From NCBI GenBank assembly GCA_041397765.1, contig JAWKWA010000005.1, forward strand, positions 176,426-240,425: a stretch of 64,000 nt of DNA. Reading direction: 5' to 3'. Both the position numbers and the translations under genes were made by a program. Numbering within the stretch: the first letter of the stretch is position 1; each line of letters begins with the position of its first letter. Under the pieces are notes generated by a model that had not been told where the DNA came from, did no database searches, and worked only from the letters and a program-made list of their open reading frames with translations. The stretch comes from JAWKWA01 sp041397765. GTDB lineage: Bacteria; Pseudomonadota; Alphaproteobacteria; Rhizobiales; Hyphomicrobiaceae. Positions 1 through 8,085 of the stretch are shown piece by piece.

Positions 1-111
1 ACCGGGGCGAGCCCTGAGGCTGTCGGTTCCCCGAGCTATCGGGCGCCGCGCGGTGCGCTGACCTTCGGCCAGGCCGCCGGTCTCGCCGCCAGCACGGAGA
101 GCGAGCCATGA
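1..111 (+). CDS. C-terminal fragment of an upstream coding region (partial)
   Basis: The frame that begins at base 1 is open without a stop for 36 codons and ends at TGA 109-111, overlapping the ATG of the next gene (ATGA). This overlap is the usual sign of translational coupling in an operon. The visible end contains LTFGQAAGLAAS followed by an acidic tail. I do not recognise a domain in so short a piece. Because the next gene is a sarcosine-oxidase-beta-like flavoprotein, a partner subunit of the same oxidase or dehydrogenase is plausible, but that is inference from context only. The start lies outside the window. Confidence 0.5.
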   Translation, partial: TGASPEAVGSPSYRAPRGALTFGQAAGLAASTESEP

Positions 112-1295
112 GCGCGCCGGAACGTTCCGAGGTCGTGATCGTCGGCGGCGGCATCCAGGGCCTCCTGCTCGCCTTCAATCTCGCCGATCGGGGCTGCCGG
201 CACGTCACGGTGCTCGATGCCGGCTACTGGCAGGGCGGTGCCTCGGGGCGCAACGGCACGCTGGTGCGCGGCGGCTTCTCCTCGCCCGAATGGACCGCCT
301 TCTTCGAGCACTCGGTCCAGCAATGGCTGGGGCTTTCGCGCCGCCTCGGCGAGAACGTCATGTACACGCCGCGCGGCTATCTGATCATCGCCGAGTCGGA
401 GCGTACCGAGGCCGTCATCGAGACGGCCGCCGCCACCCATCGGACCTTCGGCGTCCGCTCGCGCCGCGTGCCGGCGGCCGAGCTCCCCGCCCTCCTCCCT
501 GCCGCCGACCATGCCCGCATCCGGGCCGTCATCGATCTTGCCGACGGCGGCACCGCGCCTCACCACGCCGTCATGAAAGCGGCGCGCGCGGCCGCCGAGG
601 CCAAGGGTGTGACGGTGCGCTATCAGACGCCGGTGACCGCGCTCGAGCGCCAGGGCCGCCGCATCGTCTCGGCCGAGGCGGGCGGCCGGCGCCACGACGC
701 CGACCTCTTCGTCATCGCCTCCGGCGCCCATTCGAGCGATGTCGCCCGCCTCGCCGGTGTCGATCTCGACGCCGAGCCGTTCCGTATCGAGGCCATGGCG
801 AGCGAGCCGGTCCGCCCGCTCATCACCCAGGCGATCGCCCTCATCGACCGGCTGACCTACCTGCACCAGACCGCGCGCGGCGAGATCGTCGGCGGCGCCG
901 AGCTCCCCGGCGAGACCGCCAAGCGCAACATCGTCTCGACCGAGTACGTCATGCCGCGCTATGCGCGACATCTGGTCGAGATGTTCCCGCAGGTCGCAAG
1001 CCTGAGGATCCGCCGGCAATGGTCGGGCATGCTGCACCCCGCTCCCGATGGCGGACCGCTCGTCGGCCCCCATCCCGATCTCGACAATCTGTGGGTCACG
1101 GCCGGCTGGACCTATGGCATCGCCGGAGCGCCGGGCGCCGCCGATCTCCTGTCGCGGGCGATCGTGACCGGCACCATCGATCCGCGCATGGCGGCCTTCG
1201 CGGTCGACCGCTTCCGGCGTGGCCGGCCGGTTCCCGAGGCCTCCGCCGTCATCGACAATGCGAGCGCGGTGACCCGGCCCGAAAAGCTCGGCTGA
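108..1295 (+). CDS. FAD-dependent oxidoreductase (sarcosine oxidase beta / glycine oxidase DAO family)
   Basis: A 395-residue DAO-superfamily flavoprotein. The N-terminal dinucleotide-binding fold is clear (VVIVGGGIQG, about residues 9-18), followed by GGASGRNG at about 44-51, the segment that contacts FAD in SoxB/DadA-type enzymes. A C-terminal GWTYGIAGAPGAADLL segment near 339-354 matches the second flavin-contact region. The family oxidises secondary or primary amines of amino-acid-like substrates; the exact substrate cannot be read from sequence. No membrane segment or signal peptide is seen, so it is expected in the cytoplasm. The start at ATG 108 is supported by CGGAGA seven bases upstream and by the ATGA overlap with the preceding frame. 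This suggests a multi-subunit amine or opine oxidase operon, of which only the last gene lies fully inside the window. Confidence 0.85.
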   Translation: MSAPERSEVVIVGGGIQGLLLAFNLADRGCRHVTVLDAGYWQGGASGRNGTLVRGGFSSPEWTAFFEHSVQQWLGLSRRLGENVMYTPRGYLIIAESERTEAVIETAAATHRTFGVRSRRVPAAELPALLPAADHARIRAVIDLADGGTAPHHAVMKAARAAAEAKGVTVRYQTPVTALERQGRRIVSAEAGGRRHDADLFVIASGAHSSDVARLAGVDLDAEPFRIEAMASEPVRPLITQAIALIDRLTYLHQTARGEIVGGAELPGETAKRNIVSTEYVMPRYARHLVEMFPQVASLRIRRQWSGMLHPAPDGGPLVGPHPDLDNLWVTAGWTYGIAGAPGAADLLSRAIVTGTIDPRMAAFAVDRFRRGRPVPEASAVIDNASAVTRPEKLG

Positions 1296-1319
1296 GGAGA
1301 AGGCCGGGATCGAGCACGC

Positions 1320-1847
1320 TCAGCGCCGCTTGGCGCGCCGCTTCTTGCCGGTCTGCTCGCCGCCCTGCTGGGCATCGGCCTCGCCGGTCTCGTCGCCCGT
1401 GACCGCCGCGCTTGCCGCCTCCGAGGACTCGCCCGCGCAGTCGGTCAGCCACACGTCGAACACCGGATGCTCGACCGCGTGCAGCCCCGGGCTCTGTGCG
1501 AACATCCAGCCGCCGAAGATGCGGGCCGATGTTCCGTCGAGCTTCTCCTCGTCGACCTCGACGAAGGCCGTGGTCTTGGGCGTCTCGGTCGGCGGGCGGG
1601 TGTAGCAGACCTTGGGCGTGATGCGCAGCGCGCCGAACTCGACGGTCGTATCGATCGGCACCTCGAGCTTGGAGATGCGCGCCGTCACCTTGTCGAGCGC
1701 GGCGAAGACGGCGACGGAATTGGTGATCTGGTCGGCCGCCGCCGGACCCGTCGCCACTGTCGCGACGAGCCAGATCGCGGCGAGTGCGGCGAGCGTCGTG
1801 GCCGGCTGCCGCCGCCTGCCCGGATTCGTCGGTCTCATGGGTCGCAT
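1320..1847 (-). CDS. DUF2155 domain-containing exported protein
   Basis: A 175-residue protein from the ATG at 1847. The N-terminus is basic and proline-rich (MRPMRPTNPGRRR), then has a hydrophobic stretch ending TGPAAA, read here as a signal peptide. The core carries the signature of the alphaproteobacterial DUF2155 family: a segment with TPKVCYTRPP, then ARIFGGWMFAQSPGLHA, then HPVFDVWLTDC. Two cysteines are placed as in the family. The tail after about residue 140 is Ala/Glu/Lys-rich and ends in KKRRAKRR. The function of the family is unknown; it is expected in the periplasm or attached to the envelope. A longer reading frame extends upstream to 2129, but its first 94 codons have no family similarity, and 1847 has AGGA just upstream. 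An ATG three codons downstream is also possible. Confidence 0.85.
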   Translation of the reverse strand: MRPMRPTNPGRRRQPATTLAALAAIWLVATVATGPAAADQITNSVAVFAALDKVTARISKLEVPIDTTVEFGALRITPKVCYTRPPTETPKTTAFVEVDEEKLDGTSARIFGGWMFAQSPGLHAVEHPVFDVWLTDCAGESSEAASAAVTGDETGEADAQQGGEQTGKKRRAKRR

Positions 1848-2036
1848 GGTCCTGACCTGGGATGTCCCCTCGGCGCCTCGGCCTCGCAGCAGATGCGATT
1901 CGGCTGCCACCCTTCGGCCATAGCATGACGGCATGCGCCCGGCCACGGGAGGCAACCTTCTCATTCGGTGCAAACATGGCCTGAGCGTGGCTGCGCGCCG
2001 CGCCGGAGCGCCCTTCATACCAGCGAGCGGAAGCTC

Positions 2037-2200
2037 TGACTTTCGCGAGATGGTGCGCGCGGGGCCGGCGGGGCGACCGCGCGCAAACAAAAAATCAGCG
2101 CGCGGGGCTGGCGGGGCGGCCGCGCGCAAACAAAGGAGTTACCGGAGCCCGTCCAACGGGATCACGAGTCGAAACTCACGCGCGCCGGTATCAGCTCGCG
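2037..2200. repeat. GC-rich dispersed intergenic repeat, one full copy plus a tandem partial copy
   Basis: A core of about 37 bp that begins GCGCGCGGGGC and ends CGCGCGCAAACAAA occurs at 2055-2091 and again at 2098-2134, a 43-bp period. The second copy continues through TCCAAC-GGATCACGA to GCGCGCCGGT. The same extended sequence recurs at about 49236-49352. The core has perfect 8-bp arms GCGCGCGG/CCGCGCGC and should fold into a hairpin. The element lies between the DUF2155 gene and the 3' end of the methyltransferase, and its last bases touch the methyltransferase stop. No open frame is convincing in 1848-2190. Confidence 0.7.
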
Positions 2201-2961
2201 CGGGCGGCGACACGCAGCCGCACATAGTCGGCCGTCCAGTTGCCGGCGGCATCGCGCAGCGAGGGCGCGAGCAGATCGACGACGAGCTTCAAGACCTCCG
2301 CCCGCCCGTCCTCGCCGAACTGGTCGAAGAAGGGCTTGCGGAAGGTCATCAGCCAGCCCTCGATGCCGGTCGGCAGCGGTGTCGGGCGGGGATGGAGGCC
2401 GATCCGCATCACCTCGAAGCCTGCCTTCTCGAGGATCGCCCGGTACTCGGCGGGCGTCGGATAGAACCATGGCGAGACGAGCCGGGCATCGCCGCCATGG
2501 ATGCGCGCGGCCGCCCGCAGCGCCGTGACGATCGCCGCGATGTTGCCATGTCCGCCGAACTCCGCGACGAGCCGGCCGCCGGGCTTCAGCGCCGCTCGCA
2601 TCCGCGCGGCCGCCTTGTCCGGATCGGTCACCCAATGCAGTACGGCGTTGGAGAAGACGGCGTCGAACTCGGCCTCGAACGGCAGCGTTCGGGCATCCCC
2701 GGCGACGACATCGAGGCCGCGCCCGCGGGCAGCGGCGAGCATCGCCTCGCTGACATCGACGCCGAGCACGGAGGCGCCGGCGGCCACCAGCCGCTCGGTG
2801 AGCGCCCCGTCGCCGCAACCCAGGTCGAGGATCCGCTCGCCGGGCCTGGGATCGAGCAGCGCCAGCACATCGCCTCCGAGATCGGAGACGAAGCGGGCAT
2901 TGCGGTCATAGCGGCCGGCATCCCAGGTCTGGACATCGGGAAGGCGTGAGCTGTCGGCCAT
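2191..2961 (-). CDS. Class I SAM-dependent methyltransferase
   Basis: A 256-residue protein with the class I methyltransferase fold. Motif I is ILDLGCGDGALTE (about residues 44-56), then VLGVDVSEAML (motif II), VAGDARTLPF (motif III) and FDAVFSNAVLHWVTD (motif IV), followed by LKPGGRLVAEFGG. This order matches trans-aconitate-methyltransferase-like and UbiE-like small-molecule methyltransferases, but the substrate is not deducible. The start at 2961 was chosen because a strong GAGGAGGCGG Shine-Dalgarno sits just upstream; an in-frame codon 16 residues earlier lacks one. It stands alone between an intergenic repeat and the NDUFA12 gene on the same strand. Confidence 0.85.
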   Translation of the reverse strand: MADSSRLPDVQTWDAGRYDRNARFVSDLGGDVLALLDPRPGERILDLGCGDGALTERLVAAGASVLGVDVSEAMLAAARGRGLDVVAGDARTLPFEAEFDAVFSNAVLHWVTDPDKAAARMRAALKPGGRLVAEFGGHGNIAAIVTALRAAARIHGGDARLVSPWFYPTPAEYRAILEKAGFEVMRIGLHPRPTPLPTGIEGWLMTFRKPFFDQFGEDGRAEVLKLVVDLLAPSLRDAAGNWTADYVRLRVAARAS

Positions 2962-3069
2962 ATCACCGCCTCCTCTGCACGCGTCCTCTTCAGCATCCGC
3001 GCGGGGCACCAGGCCTCTCCCGGACCGAGACGCCCCGGACGAAGACGCCGGGCCGGCCCCCTCGCCAGG

Positions 3070-3468
3070 CTATTCCGGCTTCCAGGGCCGGTAGTCGCCC
3101 GTTGCCGGCGCCCGCTTCGCCTCGCCGACGATGCTGCCGGCCGGCCGGTAGGCCGCGGGCGTGCCCGTCAGATTGGGCCGGTGCGGCTGCTGCCAGGAGC
3201 GCGGCTTGTAGTTCTGCTCGGTCGGCGGCGTATCGACCGTGTAGTGCAGCCAGCCATGCCAGTCGGGCGGCACCAGCGAGGCCTCGGCGAGGTTCTTGTA
3301 GACGACGAGCCGGCGCGGCTTGCCGAGCGGGCCGACACCGCGGGTCTGGACATAATAGCGGTTGCCGAGCTCGTCGCTGCCGACCTCTTTGCACTGGCGC
3401 CTGATGGTCCAGCGATTGCCCCAGGTATTGCCCGTCCACCAGGCGAAGATCTCAGTGAAAAGGCTCAT
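3070..3468 (-). CDS. NADH:ubiquinone oxidoreductase accessory subunit NDUFA12 family
   Basis: A 132-residue protein of the NDUFA12/B17.2 family, an accessory subunit of respiratory complex I found in mitochondria and alphaproteobacteria. It sits on the peripheral arm facing the cytoplasm and helps assemble or stabilise the enzyme. Visible signatures are TWGNRWTIRRQCKEVG near residues 15-30, DELGNRYYVQTRG, then RRLVVYKNLAEASLVPPDWHGWLHYTVDTPP and the conserved NYKPRSWQQPHRPNLTGTP. Length is normal for bacterial members. The ATG at 3468 begins the conserved MSLFTEIFAWWTGNTWGNRW start; the open frame further upstream has no similarity. In related genomes it often neighbours the DUF2155 gene, and here the two are separated only by a methyltransferase on the same strand. 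Confidence 0.92.
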   Translation of the reverse strand: MSLFTEIFAWWTGNTWGNRWTIRRQCKEVGSDELGNRYYVQTRGVGPLGKPRRLVVYKNLAEASLVPPDWHGWLHYTVDTPPTEQNYKPRSWQQPHRPNLTGTPAAYRPAGSIVGEAKRAPATGDYRPWKPE

Positions 3469-4247
3469 CGTCCGATGCTCCGCGAGTGGCGCGCTGCCGG
3501 GGGGACCATGGCCTCCGGCGTGCTGGCAGATGTCGCTCGCCTTATGCCCCGCGCCATGGCCCGTGTCCAGACGGCCACAGGGGATGCGTTGCCGCGCCGG
3601 CCGGAGGAGGCCGGAAGGGTTGCGGGCGGGCGCCGAGGCCATGCGCGCCGAGCTGGCGGACAGAGTTGCGGATAGAAAGGCGGTCGCGGGAATCGGACTA
3701 TTTCATCCACAGGTCCGCCGCCGCCGCGGGGTCCATTGGCGAGGCCGCCCCTTGCGCGCCCGCCCGCGCCGGGCGAGGAAGCCACCAAGGCCTTCCGGCC
3801 ACCGTCCGGGGCCGTGTTCTCTCAACCGGTTTCCCACATCCCGCCCACAGTCTGTTAACCCTTGATGCTACATCTAGTAGGCCTTGTCGGCGCTACCTAC
3901 CAGATCCTGTTTTGCCACTTTTTTATCCCTTCGAATCGACCTAGGTTTGCTCATCGCCGGCCGCCTCGTCTGCCTGTCCCGCGGCACGGCTCCTCCAGAT
4001 CCTCGATGCGTCGTGCCGCCGGTCCGGTTGAGGGACCAGACATGGCCGCATGAGCGGGCCCGTCGCGCCCGATCTCAGGATCTGATCCGGGGTGTCCCAG
4101 TCGGGCCCGGCGCTTTTGTTCCGGTTGTGTCGTGTTCAGAAGATCCGGGTGTGTCCGTGCGACCACGGGCCCCCGAACGGCAACGCAATGGCCGGCCTGA
4201 AACGACTGCGGACGAAGCCGCGGCGCCGGGCCGATGGGGGCACCAAG
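3469..4247. other. Intergenic and leader region upstream of nrdJ
   Basis: About 780 bases between the divergent NDUFA12 and nrdJ genes. Open frames here are high-GC artefacts without recognisable protein signal. The stretch 3840-3960 is clearly AT-richer than its surroundings and carries two candidate NrdR boxes (separate entry), so the nrdJ promoter probably lies there. The transcript would then have a leader of roughly 300 bases, within which I see no recognisable cobalamin riboswitch. A reading frame in phase with nrdJ continues upstream to 4092 but lacks family similarity. Confidence 0.5.
3865..3912 (+). promoter_or_regulatory. Paired candidate NrdR boxes upstream of nrdJ
   Basis: Two imperfect matches to the NrdR box (consensus like aCACwAtATaTwGTGt) lie at 3865-3880 (ATGCTACATCTAGTAG, about 10 of 16 positions) and 3897-3912 (CTACCAGATCCTGTTT, about 9 of 16). 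Their starts are 32 bases apart, close to three helical turns, the spacing typical of NrdR tandem operators. NrdR represses ribonucleotide reductase genes when dATP/ATP is high. The match is by eye; the individual boxes are weak and the spacing is the stronger argument. Confidence 0.5.
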
Positions 4248-7200
4248 ATGCGCATCGAGCGGCATTTCACCGAGGCGGGCAAGTCGCCCTACGACAAGAT
4301 CGACTTCCGTCAGGCGACGAGCGAGATTCGCAATCCCGACGGCTCCGTCGTGTTCCGCCTCGCCGACTTCGCCGTACCTGCCCATTGGAGCCAGGTCGCC
4401 GCCGACATCCTCGCCCAGAAATATTTCCGCAAGGCCGGCGTGCCGCAGCGCCTGAAGCGCGTCGAGGAGCCGACCGTACCCTCCTGGCTGTGGCGCTCGG
4501 TCGCCGACGAGGCGGCGCTTGCGGGCCTCGACCCCGAGAACCGTCTCGGCAGCGAGACCGACAGTCGCCAGATCTTCGACCGGCTCGCCGGCACCTGGAC
4601 CTATTGGGGCTGGAAGGGCGGCTATTTCACCAGCGAGGAGGATGCCCGCGCCTTCTACGACGAGCACCGCTACATGCTCGCCATGCAGATGGCCGCGCCC
4701 AACAGCCCGCAGTGGTTCAATACCGGCCTGCATTGGGCCTATGGCATCGACGGGCCGAGCCAGGGTCACTTCTATGTCGATCACGAGAGCGGCCGGCTGG
4801 TGCGCTCTCAGTCGGCCTATGAGCATCCCCAGCCGCACGCCTGCTTCATCCAGTCCGTCGAGGACGATCTCGTCAACGAGAACGGCATCATGGACCTGTG
4901 GGTGCGCGAGGCGCGCCTGTTCAAATATGGCTCCGGCACCGGCTCCAATTTCTCGCGCCTGCGCGGCGAGGGCGAGCGCCTCTCGGGCGGCGGCCGCTCG
5001 TCGGGCCTCATGAGCTTCCTGAAGATCGGCGACCGCGCCGCCGGCGCCATCAAATCGGGTGGCACCACGCGCCGCGCCGCCAAGATGGTCGTCGTCGACA
5101 TCGACCATCCCGATATCGAGGACTACATCGATTGGAAGGTGAAGGAGGAGCAGAAGGTCGCCGCCCTCGTCACCGGCTCGCGCGTCTGCCAGAAGCATCT
5201 GAAGGCGATCATGCGTGCCTGCGTCAATTGCGAGGGCTCGGGCGACGACTGCTTCACGCCGCAGAAGAACCCGGCCCTGAAGCGCGAGATCCGCGCCGCC
5301 CGCCGCAACCAGGTGCCGGACAACTACATCCAGCGCGTCATCCAGTTCGCGCGCCAGGGCTACAAGGAAATCTCCTTCGACACCTACGACACCGATTGGG
5401 ATTCGGAGGCCTATCGCACGGTCTCGGGCCAGAACTCGAACAATTCGGTGCGCGTCAGCGACGGCTTCCTCAACGCCGTCGTCAATGACGGCGACTGGTC
5501 GCTGACCGGCCGCATCACCGGCAAGGTCACGAAGACGCTGAAGGCGCGCACGCTGTGGGACAAGATCTCCTACGCGGCCTGGGCCTCGGCCGATCCGGGC
5601 ATCCAGTTCCATTCGACGATCAACGACTGGCACACCTGCCCGGCTTCCGGCGAGATCCGCGCTTCGAATCCGTGCTCGGAATACATGTTCCTCGACGACA
5701 CGGCCTGCAATCTCGCCTCCCTCAACCTGATGACCTTCCGCGGCGAGAACGGCGCGCTCGACATCGCCGCCTTCGAGCATGCCGTCAGGCTTTGGACCGT
5801 CGTGCTCGAGATCTCGGTGACGATGGCGCAGTTCCCCTCGCCCCAGATCGCCGAGCTCTCCTACCGCTACCGCACGCTCGGGCTCGGCTTCGCCAATATC
5901 GGCGGCCTCCTGATGGCGCAGGGCCTCTCCTACGACTCTGCCGCCGGCCGCGCCATCGGCGGCGCCCTTTCGGCCATCATGACCGGTATCGCCTATGCGA
6001 CGAGCGCTGAGATGGCCGGCGAGCTCGGCGCCTTCCAGGGCTATGCCGACAACCAGTCGGACATGCTGCGCGTCATGCGCAATCATCGCCGCGCCGCCTA
6101 TGGCAAGAAGGACGGCTACGAGAAGCTCGCAACCCCGCCCGTGCCGCTCGACCACGCGGCCTGCCCCGATCACGCCCTCGTCACGGCCGCCATGCGCGCC
6201 TGGGACAAGGCGCTCGATCTCGGCCAGCGCCACGGCTACCGCAATGCCCAGGCGACGGTGATCGCGCCGACCGGCACGATCGGCCTCGTCATGGATTGCG
6301 ACACGACCGGCATCGAGCCCGATTTCGCGCTCGTGAAGTTCAAGAAGCTGGCCGGCGGCGGCTACTTCAAGATCATCAACCAGACCGTGCCGCTGGCGCT
6401 GTCCGTGCTCGGCTATGACGAGGCGGCGATCGCCGCGATCTGCGACTACGCCGTCGGCCGTGGCACGCTGAAGGGCGCGCCCGGCGTCAATCATCAGACG
6501 CTGAAGGCCAAGGGCTTCACCGACGAGCGCATCGCCGCGATCGAGGAAGGCCTCGCCTCCGCCTTCGACATCAAGTTCGTCTTCAATCGCTGGACGCTCG
6601 GCGACGAGTTCTGCACGGGCGTCCTGAAGCTGTCGCCCGAGCGCCTCGCCGCCGCCGACCTCGACGTGCTCGCCGAGATCGGCTTCTCGCGCAAGGACAT
6701 CGAGGCGGCCAACGAGTTCTGCTGCGGAGCGATGACGCTGGAAGGCGCGCCCGGACTGAAGCCGGAGCATCTGCCGGTGTTCGACTGCGCCAATCCCTGC
6801 GGCAAGAAGGGCAAGCGCTATCTCTCCGTCGAAAGCCACATCCGCATGATGGCGGCGGCGCAGCCCTTCATCTCGGGCGCCATCTCCAAGACCATCAACA
6901 TGCCCAACGACGCCACGGTCGAGGAATGCGCCGAGGCCTACATGCTCTCCTGGCGTCTGGCGCTGAAGGCGAACGCGCTCTATCGCGACGGCTCCAAGCT
7001 CTCGCAGCCCTTGTCCTCGCAGCTCCTCAGCGCCGATGACGAGGATGAGGACGAGACCGCTGCCCCGCTCGCCGCCGACCGGCCGCAGGGCGCGCGCGCC
7101 CAGGTTCTCGCCGAGCGGATCGTCGAGCGCATCGTCGAGCGTGTCCGCGATGTCGCCGAGCGCGAGAAGCTGCCGACGCGGCGCAAGGGCTACACCCAGA

Positions 7201-7988
7201 AGGCGATGGTCGGCGGCCACAAGGTCTATCTGCGCACCGGCGAGTACGACGACGGCCGCCTCGGCGAGATCTTCATCGACATGCACAAGGAAGGCGCCGC
7301 CTTCCGCTCGCTGATGAACAATTTCGCCATCGCCATCTCGCTCGGCCTGCAATACGGCGTGCCGCTCGAGGAGTATGTCGAGGCCTTCACCTTCACCCGC
7401 TTCGAGCCGGCCGGCCTCGTCCAGGGCAACGAGGCGATCAAGAACGCGACCTCGATTCTCGACTACGTGTTCCGCGAGCTCGCCGTCTCCTATCTCGCCC
7501 GCAACGATCTCGCCCATGTCGATCCGAGCGAGATCGGCGCGACCGCCATGGGCTCGGGCGACGCCCAGGGCGATCTCGAGGAGACGCCGGCGCTCGAGGC
7601 GCATCGCTTCCTGTCGCGCGGCCTGACGCGCGGCGCGCTCGCCGATCGTGTGGTCGTCTATGCGAACCAGGGACTGCAATCGGCCGTCGCCGAGGCGCGC
7701 GGCGTGCCAGGGCCGGTCGGCCGGCTCCAGGACGAGCTGCGCGGTGCCTTCAATGGCCCGGTCGGCGGCTTCGACGGTTCGGCCGCGCTCGACGTCTCGG
7801 CCATGGCCGTCACCGTCACCGAGACGGTCGGCTCCATGCACTCGATGTCGAAGGCCGACCGGCGCGCCGAGGCCCGCGTCAAGGGCTATGAGGGCGAGGC
7901 CTGCGGCGAGTGCGGCAACTTCACGCTCGTCAGGAACGGCACCTGCCTGAAATGCGACACCTGCGGCGGCACCACCGGCTGCAGCTGA
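4248..7988 (+). CDS. nrdJ: Vitamin B12-dependent (class II) ribonucleoside-diphosphate reductase
   Basis: A 1246-residue enzyme reducing ribonucleotides to deoxyribonucleotides with adenosylcobalamin as radical generator; it needs no oxygen and no small subunit. The start at 4248 gives MRIERHFTEAG, the family N-terminus; two upstream in-frame ATGs would add unrelated residues. Visible landmarks are NSPQWFNTGLHWAYGI, the nucleotide-binding and catalytic region SGTGSNFSRLRG / NSNNSVRVSD, PCSEYMFLDDTACNLASLNL (the N-x-C-x-E-type active site), APTGTIG, and the C-terminal redox tail with GEACGECGNFTLVRNG and CLKCDTCGGTTGCS, giving six closely spaced cysteines. The long form (over 1200 residues) is typical of Hyphomicrobiales. 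It stands alone, with paired NrdR boxes upstream and a strong terminator 13 bases after the stop, so it is probably monocistronic. Confidence 0.97.
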   Translation: MRIERHFTEAGKSPYDKIDFRQATSEIRNPDGSVVFRLADFAVPAHWSQVAADILAQKYFRKAGVPQRLKRVEEPTVPSWLWRSVADEAALAGLDPENRLGSETDSRQIFDRLAGTWTYWGWKGGYFTSEEDARAFYDEHRYMLAMQMAAPNSPQWFNTGLHWAYGIDGPSQGHFYVDHESGRLVRSQSAYEHPQPHACFIQSVEDDLVNENGIMDLWVREARLFKYGSGTGSNFSRLRGEGERLSGGGRSSGLMSFLKIGDRAAGAIKSGGTTRRAAKMVVVDIDHPDIEDYIDWKVKEEQKVAALVTGSRVCQKHLKAIMRACVNCEGSGDDCFTPQKNPALKREIRAARRNQVPDNYIQRVIQFARQGYKEISFDTYDTDWDSEAYRTVSGQNSNNSVRVSDGFLNAVVNDGDWSLTGRITGKVTKTLKARTLWDKISYAAWASADPGIQFHSTINDWHTCPASGEIRASNPCSEYMFLDDTACNLASLNLMTFRGENGALDIAAFEHAVRLWTVVLEISVTMAQFPSPQIAELSYRYRTLGLGFANIGGLLMAQGLSYDSAAGRAIGGALSAIMTGIAYATSAEMAGELGAFQGYADNQSDMLRVMRNHRRAAYGKKDGYEKLATPPVPLDHAACPDHALVTAAMRAWDKALDLGQRHGYRNAQATVIAPTGTIGLVMDCDTTGIEPDFALVKFKKLAGGGYFKIINQTVPLALSVLGYDEAAIAAICDYAVGRGTLKGAPGVNHQTLKAKGFTDERIAAIEEGLASAFDIKFVFNRWTLGDEFCTGVLKLSPERLAAADLDVLAEIGFSRKDIEAANEFCCGAMTLEGAPGLKPEHLPVFDCANPCGKKGKRYLSVESHIRMMAAAQPFISGAISKTINMPNDATVEECAEAYMLSWRLALKANALYRDGSKLSQPLSSQLLSADDEDEDETAAPLAADRPQGARAQVLAERIVERIVERVRDVAEREKLPTRRKGYTQKAMVGGHKVYLRTGEYDDGRLGEIFIDMHKEGAAFRSLMNNFAIAISLGLQYGVPLEEYVEAFTFTRFEPAGLVQGNEAIKNATSILDYVFRELAVSYLARNDLAHVDPSEIGATAMGSGDAQGDLEETPALEAHRFLSRGLTRGALADRVVVYANQGLQSAVAEARGVPGPVGRLQDELRGAFNGPVGGFDGSAALDVSAMAVTVTETVGSMHSMSKADRRAEARVKGYEGEACGECGNFTLVRNGTCLKCDTCGGTTGCS

Positions 7989-8001
7989 TCGCGACGCATC
8001 G

Positions 8002-8041
8002 GGAGGCGGGGCCGGGTCGGTCCCGCCTCCGACGGTTTTTT
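8002..8041 (+). terminator. Rho-independent terminator of nrdJ
   Basis: A perfect 9-bp stem, GGAGGCGGG at 8002-8010 pairing with CCCGCCTCC at 8022-8030, with an 11-base loop, is followed five bases later by a run of six T (8036-8041). It begins 13 bases after the nrdJ stop codon. This is the clearest intrinsic terminator in the window. Confidence 0.85.
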
Positions 8042-8085
8042 CGAGTTGGCGCGCGTCGCTGCGCTCCGCCAGAGGGTCTGAGGTC

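Noticed and set aside
4092..4247. Upstream start for nrdJ (4092 or 4188)
   Set aside because: The added residues have no similarity to the family N-terminus, which begins MRIERHF at 4248.
3469..4247. Cobalamin riboswitch in the nrdJ leader
   Set aside because: I could not find the B12-box core; B12-dependent nrdJ itself is not usually under this riboswitch.
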